From Phoronis australis (taxonomy: Eukaryota > Phoronida > Phoronidae), in the NCBI GenBank assembly GCA_002633005.1, contig NMRA01000443.1, forward strand, positions 118,251 to 182,250: a stretch of DNA of 64,000 bases, given 5' to 3'. The notes under the pieces are model-generated. The model did no database searches. It was given only the letters and a program-made list of their open reading frames with translations, and was not told the DNA's origin. The translations under genes and the position numbers were made by a program. Each line of letters starts with the position of its first letter. The stretch's first letter is position 1. This document shows, piece by piece, positions 59,201-64,000 of the stretch.

Positions 59201-62200
59201 GAGAGAAGGGTTCAAGAGGAGAAAATACTGAGAGAGGAGGCAGAGGAGAAGGTGATTTTATTCTATCAGATGAAGGTGCTGTAAATAAATGCACTCAGGA
59301 GAATTTCATTGGTGGCTATACACCCCACAGCAGCTGTTTGTAAAACATGAGCAGACCACTGAGCCGGGCTCTTTGCACCAGACACCTGTGCCAGGAACTA
59401 GAGACCTGACTCAAGGGATTAGCAATGGGGTTTAGTGAGATTCGAACCTACAACCTGGTGAACAGGAGGCAGACACTCAATCCTCTAGGTCACACTGCCT
59501 CCTACAGTTGTTTGTAACTCCCAGTAGAATTTGTTTACTGTGTCGTCACATGAATCATTAGGTCTGGTAACCTCTCGTCTGAGAAAGGAACCAGTTGAGG
59601 CCAGTTGTATAGCAGTGGTTAAAATTAGAAGTTTGCTTCTTGGACTGAATGCAAGTTTATTGCAGCTTTAAGTGAAGGTCCAGAAAACTTAGTGTTGAGG
59701 TGTTTCATGTATGTTGATGAAGAAAAGGGAAACACTTGTTGAAATACTGGAAACAGTAATGTACTAAAACTTATTCAAATGTGCATCATAGACAAGAATG
59801 AACTTTATTGCATCTTCTTTTTTGGATTCGAACAATCTTAAGAGATGTGTGCTGCTTTCATGTGGACATTGTCGGACACATTGGTGATAATGGTTAACCA
59901 TATTTTGTACTTACAAATGATGCAGGCCTTGAATTTTCAGATGAGGGAGAATGTGCTGTATAGAGAGCCTCAAAAAACTGAAGACCATCAGGTGCAAATG
60001 TCTTCCATCCAAGAAGGGTTGATGAATGAACAGAGAAAGGTGCATAAGCTTGAGCAAGACAAGGTGAATAATTGAATCATGTGGTCACTGCAGGTGTAGT
60101 GTCAATGTTACTGTGCCACTGGTATAGTGTCAGTGTTACTGTGCCACTGGTATAGTGTTAGTGTTATTGTGTCACTGGTGTAGTGTCAATGATACTGTGC
60201 CACTGGTGTAGTGTCAATGTTACTGTGTCAGTGGTGTAGTGTCAGTGCTACTGTGCAACTGGTGTAGTGTCAATGTTACTGTGTCAGTGGTGTAGTGTCA
60301 GTGCTACTGTGCCACTGGTGTAGTGTCAATGTTACTGTGTCAGTGGTGTAGTGTCAGTGCTACTGTGCAACTGGTGTAGTGTCAATGTTACTGTGCCACT
60401 GGTGTAGTGTCAATGTTACTGTGCCACTGGTGTAGTGCCAATGTTACTGTGCCACTTTTGATAGTTCTGTTCTCAGATTGGCTAAAACACTATTAAAGAC
60501 ACTTTCTTTTTGAATAAAGATTTGTCCATATTTGTATAATACTGTGGATGTTCATTGTTAAATTATTGCTCTTCATCTCATGAAATTGTCATCATCTTTT
60601 CTTTTAAGACTTTAATGTGCAGCACCCCAAAAAGCTATTTTTCTGTTAAGTCATAGGTCTCAATGACTTCATGACTTTGCTGTGGACTGGACAACCACCA
60701 CACTTATCTATAAAGTTCGCCCATAAACTATTCCTTGCATACTTGAGAGGCATTTAGTAGATTGAAATAAGAATGCGTTTGAGCTTTTAAGTGGTCGGAC
60801 TCATTTCATTGTTTGACAACTCAGTAAAGAGGCAGGGCTATTTTTGCTCCTACACAATCTTTATCTCAGATTTCAAGTTGTGATATGAGTCATGCGGATT
60901 ATTCCATGTGCAGTTGATGCTTGAACAACAACTTCAACAAGAACGTGAGTCTTCGAAATTAAAGCAAGCCGATGTGGGGAAACTGAAAGTTGTCTGCGCA
61001 GTTGCAAAGGAGTTGCAAAAATCCAACATCAAGTTGAAGCTGTCTGTCCAGTCAAATTTCAACAGCATTGCACAGCTTTGTTCACAGGTATGATTTGTTT
61101 TTAACTCTGCCTTGTAAAGAGTAGTGACTGGCGAGCCAATTATGTCCAGCTAGAACAAGAAACTATTTAATAGACTTACAGTATTGTATGTGATAAGTAA
61201 GGGTTTTGGTGCTTCTGTTATTATTATTGTTATTAGTATCATATCTGTTGTTATTATTAGTATCATATGTGCTATTGTTGTCAGTTTCACATCTGTTATT
61301 GTTGTTAGTATCACATCTGTTATTGTTATTAGTATCACATCTGTTACTGTTATTAGTATCATATCTGTCATTGTTTCTAGCATCATATATGTTATTGTTT
61401 AACTTATTAGTATCATATCCACCTGGTTTTATAATCACTTGTTAAGTGAATTTATTTCACTAGAATCAGTGCTATGAAACTTTTTTCACAGGCTCTTGAA
61501 GCATCGAGCAAGATTGATACCGTACGAGATTCTGCTGCAAAGGAGGAAGTTGAACAGTTACGAGCACTTTATAGAAAAGAAGCCCTTCAGAGGAAACTTT
61601 TATTTAATCAGGTATTTGCACTTTACTGTTATGTTAAGTGAAACGTTCACACTTTGAATTGTTGGTTGTTATTGCAACTGACTTATTGCATCCTCCTGCT
61701 TTAGTTTGTTTCAAGGTTATTTTGTAAAGTTGTGTACATGTTTTCTCTGACTGTGACTGGGTTTATTTTGTCCTTAAACATCTTTACAAGCATATGTATT
61801 TATGACATGGAATGCTGCCCTGTGAATTTATTAACTTTTAAGTCTTTGGTCACGATTTAAGGATAAATGGCAAAACAAACACAAAGATGTTCATTTTCAA
61901 CATTATCACAAAATTGTTATCAGGGACAATGTCAGAGAGAACAACACAAATCCACAACATGTACAATGCAATCATTGGATGTCAAAATGCAAGCACTTGT
62001 TAGTGTGTCATTCTCTATTGTTACCCATGGAATTTTGTGGCATGCTCTCTGTTACTGTCGAAACGATTGTTATAACACAGACTTCAAAGTAAATTTGGGT
62101 AGACATGTTACATTGTTTTGTGTTAATTATTCTTGATGAAGTTAAAGCTTCAACAAAGCAAAAACATTTTGTTCTGTTATTCATTTGTGTTGCGTTTATG

Positions 62201-63998
62201 TACACTGTTATTCAAGATGTGCAATAATTGTGGTGCCACAGACTGTGGTTGATAAGTGACACTGGAGCATCAGTGTCAGGACTGCACCCGGGGACACATG
62301 AAACTGGCCAACTACTTTCGCCTAGAAATCTATGCTTCTGGAATAGAAACAATGAATTCTATCCCATAATTCAACATTCCAACCTCACTGACCAATCACC
62401 ACCATTTTGATGTGCCACTCCCGAACGTGCTTGCATAACACTTGTGTGGTCTTGAATCTACAGAACACACCCCTTAAACTGGGCAACAAATAGTGATTCC
62501 TGTATTTGGACTGCCTCTCCAGTACAGTAAATGTCAAAAGTATTCAGACAAAAGTACCCAGAATTCCTTGTCATGTTGGCTGGACAGAAGGCAGATTCTT
62601 TGTCAGTCAAGCTTTCTGTTATGAGTGAGCGCGAAGAGGAATTCACAGAAAAGTTTAATGGCTAAACCATTCTATTATTAGAATTTTGCAGAATTTTTGT
62701 CTACCTAATAGCTTCAAGATTTACGAGGCAACATTCGCGTCTTTGCGCGCTGTCGTAAGGATTTGCTGGTGGACTGTTGTATGGAGTTCCCTTCAGAGGA
62801 AGAGCTTGTGGTCAGAGTGAGTGGAAGTGTGAAGAGATTTGAGTTTAACAGAGTGTTTGGACCAGACACATCCCAGAAGCAGGTGTGTACTCCGTAGAAT
62901 GGGGTCTTTCTAGTGCTCTACTAGTGCTCTACTAAGTTTGATTTTATTGAAGATTTGGGTAAAGCCATGTTTGAATTAAATTTTGTTTGCTTATATAGAG
63001 TATTTTGACTAATATGTGATGCGTATTTTCGATGATTACTATTTATATTCAAGACCATGCACTGAAACTTTTCACTAATTTGAACTGATAGTATTCAATG
63101 TACTTATTTTCTGTCACACTCCATTTACATCATCCAAGTTAAGGCTCAATTGAACTCTCCATGTTCCTTATAGGTGTTTGAGGATACGCTACCCATAGTG
63201 ACATCTTGTGTTGATGGATATAACGTTTGCATCCTTGCTTATGGACAGACAGGCTCAGGCAAAACACATACCATGATGGGACCGTCCAGTGACCCTGGAG
63301 TTAACATAAGGTCTGTGGAGGGATCACATGAAGAGATTGTATTGTTGTAATTATTCTTGTTATTGTTGTTGTTGTTATTACTAGTACTAATTGAATATCT
63401 TAGATAAGTCTTGTCACGTGACCTGTTAAATACAAGTCACTGTTTGGAACTGAAAACTTGTAGTTTGATTTTTATGTTTGATCAGTGGTCTGGATGTCAC
63501 ATTGGAATAGATCATCTGTATGGACTGTGCTCTACCAGTGGTATGGATATCACATTAGACTAGATTGTCTGCATGGACTGTGTTCTACCTGTGGGCTGAA
63601 TATCACGTTGGACTAGATCATTTGCTCGAACTGTGTTCTACCCCTAGTCTGGATAGTGCAGTGAACTAGATCCTCAGCTCAGACTGCTAAAAGGACCGAA
63701 GTAATCCTGATAGGTACAGAATTCTTTTCAGACTTGCAGTTTTCATGTCACTTGATGTGACTTTTCAGATATAACTGTGTATGGCAAACTAAGTGACATG
63801 GGGTGTTTTTGAAGAAGTTGATTGTGTTTGTTTCACTTCATTCTCAGGGCTATTCAAGAACTGCTGCGCATCACCTCTGAGCGATCACAGGTTGAGTATA
63901 CGCTCAAAGTGTCAATGGTCGAAATATACAACGAAAACGTGATTGACCTTTTGACCCCTGGTGCGTCTGTACTCAATGTGCAGTCAAATGGGAATCAG
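45566..63998 (+). CDS. Kinesin-14 (C-terminal motor kinesin), partial, 18 exons
   Basis: Exons: 45566-45743, 46253-46371, 47205-47306, 48009-48077, 50264-50410, 50635-50748, 54107-54256, 56316-56424, 57051-57145, 57331-57402, 57626-57724, 59111-59251, 59926-60063, 60914-61087, 61492-61611, 62712-62882, 63174-63310, 63848-63998. All have ag/GT borders and compatible phases, giving 762 codons; the window ends on the next donor. Residues 1-330 form an unfamiliar N-terminal region, about 331-605 a coiled coil, and 610 onward the motor. The neck-motor junction [10 protein letters not shown] and a motor at the C-terminal side define kinesin-14, typically minus-end-directed microtubule motors. The P-loop GQTGSGKT is at 690-697. 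The subfamily (KIFC3-, KIF25- or other) is not settled. The first in-frame ATG after an upstream stop was taken as start. Confidence 0.88.
45855..45856. other. Two undetermined bases beside a poly-C run
   Basis: nn followed by CCAC and a C14 run, in kinesin intron 1. Confidence 0.9.
48629..50085 (-). mobile_element. Kolobok-type DNA transposon remnant, family 1 copy b
   Basis: Perfect TTAA at both edges (48629-48632, 50082-50085). Ends AGGAGAAGGTAATC and the inverse GGTTGCGTTCTCCT. Long terminal inverted repeats of about 150 bp are shared with 1826-3326. Lies in kinesin intron 4, opposite to the gene. Confidence 0.8.
49412..49800 (-). pseudogene. THAP-transposase remnant (Kolobok family 1)
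   Basis: The minus frame 49693-49412 reads a Ser/Pro-rich linker with APSPTPRG and FLKREAS, the same linker as in copy a. The THAP part upstream is broken by frameshifts. No catalytic region. Confidence 0.6.
50264..50748 (+). CDS. Kinesin exons 5-6: acidic linker and second aromatic module
   Basis: Exon 5 (49 codons) is acidic and Ser/Thr-rich. Exon 6 (38 codons) encodes [23 protein letters not shown]... The segment [18 protein letters not shown] mirrors the module in exons 3-4 (aromatic pair, acidic loop with Gly, W-L-x-L-P-x-x-W), about 85 residues downstream. Both junctions are phase 0, so whole modules could have been duplicated as exons. Confidence 0.8.
50749..54106. other. Kinesin intron 6
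   Basis: The longest clean intron (3.4 kb). Contains a C13 run at about 51975 and an (ACT)n tract at 53183-53217. A splice-flanked open segment at 51254-51368 has the wrong phase for the gene. Several 60-100-codon open frames have no support. Confidence 0.5.
53183..53217. repeat. (ACT)n microsatellite
   Basis: About 11 ACT units in kinesin intron 6. Confidence 0.95.
54107..56424 (+). CDS. Kinesin exons 7-8: helical segment and UBA-like segment
   Basis: Exon 7 (50 codons) is mostly helical in character and ends at a weaker donor, gttagg. Exon 8 (residues 294-329) contains [20 protein letters not shown], which resembles the helix-turn core of UBA/CUE-type ubiquitin-binding domains. This is a weak, pattern-only call. 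Exon 8 ends at GATCAAA|gtaagt, the first of three in-frame copies of the same donor. Confidence 0.75.
54257..56315. other. Kinesin intron 7
   Basis: Holds a 16-bp minisatellite (55971-56060) near its 3' end. No other exon that keeps the phase. Confidence 0.45.
55971..56060. repeat. 16-bp minisatellite, about 5-6 units
   Basis: Near-perfect CTGTCTGTTCTCATGT units in kinesin intron 7, about 260 bp before exon 8. Confidence 0.95.
56408..56572. repeat. 45-bp tandem repeat spanning an exon 5' splice site
   Basis: Units start CTGTTGGGGATCAAAGTAAG. The first straddles the end of kinesin exon 8. The second and third carry the same donor at 56470 and 56515. A fourth partial unit has lost it (ATCATAGAAAG). 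A period of 45 keeps the reading frame open through all donors. Confidence 0.9.
57051..61611 (+). CDS. Kinesin exons 9-15: coiled-coil stalk
   Basis: Seven exons, each after the first starting and ending in phase 0, of 24-58 codons. Sequence is rich in Glu, Lys, Gln, Arg and Leu with heptad-like spacing ([42 protein letters not shown]). This is the dimerisation stalk expected just before a kinesin-14 motor. A break in the heptads around [11 protein letters not shown] (exon 14 end) may be a hinge. Confidence 0.85.
57725..59110. other. Kinesin intron 11
   Basis: Starts with the 20-bp minisatellite at 57778-57950. The rest is AT-rich DNA without exons. Confidence 0.5.
57778..57950. repeat. 20-bp minisatellite, about 8.6 units
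   Basis: Units CCATGCAACTTGACTAGTTG, almost perfect (one GTCATG variant), beginning about 50 bp after exon 11. Confidence 0.95.
59437..59511 (-). repeat. tRNA-derived SINE head
   Basis: On the minus strand: TGACCTAGAGGATTGAG (A-box-like) and, about 35 nt on, GGTTCGAATCTCAC (B-box). The ends do not pair as an acceptor stem. Related sequence continues to about 59340 as the SINE body. In kinesin intron 12. Confidence 0.6.
60083..60457. repeat. 28-bp minisatellite, about 13 units
   Basis: Units like CACTGGTGTAGTGTCAATGT + TACTGTGC, with alternating variants that suggest a 56-bp higher-order unit. Begins about 20 bp after the donor of kinesin exon 13. Confidence 0.9.
61214..61420. repeat. 24-bp minisatellite, about 8-9 units
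   Basis: Units around TCTGTTATTGTTATTAGTAT, AT-rich, in kinesin intron 14. Both strands give long hydrophobic or Asn/Thr-rich open frames that are only artefacts of the period. Confidence 0.9.
61612..62711. other. Kinesin intron 15
   Basis: No additional exon or recognised repeat. Confidence 0.45.
62712..63998 (+). CDS. Kinesin exons 16-18: motor domain, N-terminal half
   Basis: Exon 16: [19 protein letters not shown], the neck and first motor strand. The usual R-x-R-P adenine motif reads R-C-R-K here. Exon 17: [21 protein letters not shown] with the P-loop. Exon 18: [16 protein letters not shown], the conserved E-I-Y-N-E helix. Switch I (SSRSH) and switch II (DLAGSE) lie beyond the window. 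The phase 2/1 junction between 17 and 18 restores an Arg codon. Confidence 0.9.
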
Positions 63999-64000
63999 GT

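Noticed and set aside
59437-59511. Candidate true tRNA gene
   Set aside because: Box A and B are present, but the ends cannot form an acceptor stem and repeat body sequence follows.
61150-61445. Four overlapping open frames near 61.2-61.4 kb
   Set aside because: Produced by the 24-bp (frame-preserving) minisatellite on both strands.

Overview
The window looks like nuclear DNA of an invertebrate animal. Its genes are split by GT-AG introns, gene density is low, and much of the space is occupied by transposons, MITEs, tRNA-derived SINE heads and minisatellites. Assembly gaps (runs of n) and a block that seems to be present as two diverged copies suggest a highly heterozygous species assembled from shotgun reads. 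A marine invertebrate such as a lancelet, hemichordate or mollusc would fit, but I cannot fix the taxon from sequence alone.

Three protein genes can be built with confidence by joining exons at GT-AG sites with matching phase. (1) A TMEM26-family membrane protein lies on the minus strand, with three exons between 20902 and 13748, about 678 aa. (2) A voltage-gated (Kv-type) potassium channel lies on the plus strand, with two exons at 26279-26806 and 32820-33707, 471 aa. (3) The 5' part of a kinesin-14 (C-terminal-motor kinesin) lies on the plus strand, with 18 exons from 45566 to 63998 and 762 aa before the window ends at a splice donor. The three genes have no evident functional link; nothing here is an operon or gene cluster.

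Layout. 1-3.3 kb: degenerate repeats and a Kolobok-type DNA transposon remnant. 3.4-13.0 kb: segments A-B-(gap)-A'-C-B', where A/A' and B/B' are near-identical, probably two haplotypes placed in series. 13.7-20.9 kb: TMEM26-like gene, whose first intron holds a Kolobok element, a nested hAT-like element, short MITEs and a 30-bp perfect hairpin. 21-26 kb: intergenic, with a second Kolobok copy that ends about 300 bp before the Kv start codon. 26.3-33.7 kb: Kv gene, whose single intron holds a Ty1/copia retrotransposon inserted into a hAT-like element. 34-45 kb: intergenic, with a SINE head, a RAG1-N-terminal-like zinc module, a decayed Penelope-like GIY-YIG element and foldback repeats. 45.6-64 kb: kinesin gene, with a Kolobok copy and five minisatellites in its introns or exon borders.

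The observations I rate highest are: the kinesin's unfamiliar N-terminal region, with two aromatic G-x-W-L-x-x-P modules and a UBA-like exon whose 5' splice site is triplicated in frame; the Kv channel's charge-poor S4 and missing PVP motif; the isolated RAG1-like zinc module; and the TMEM26 tail with three [K/R]SVTF motifs.
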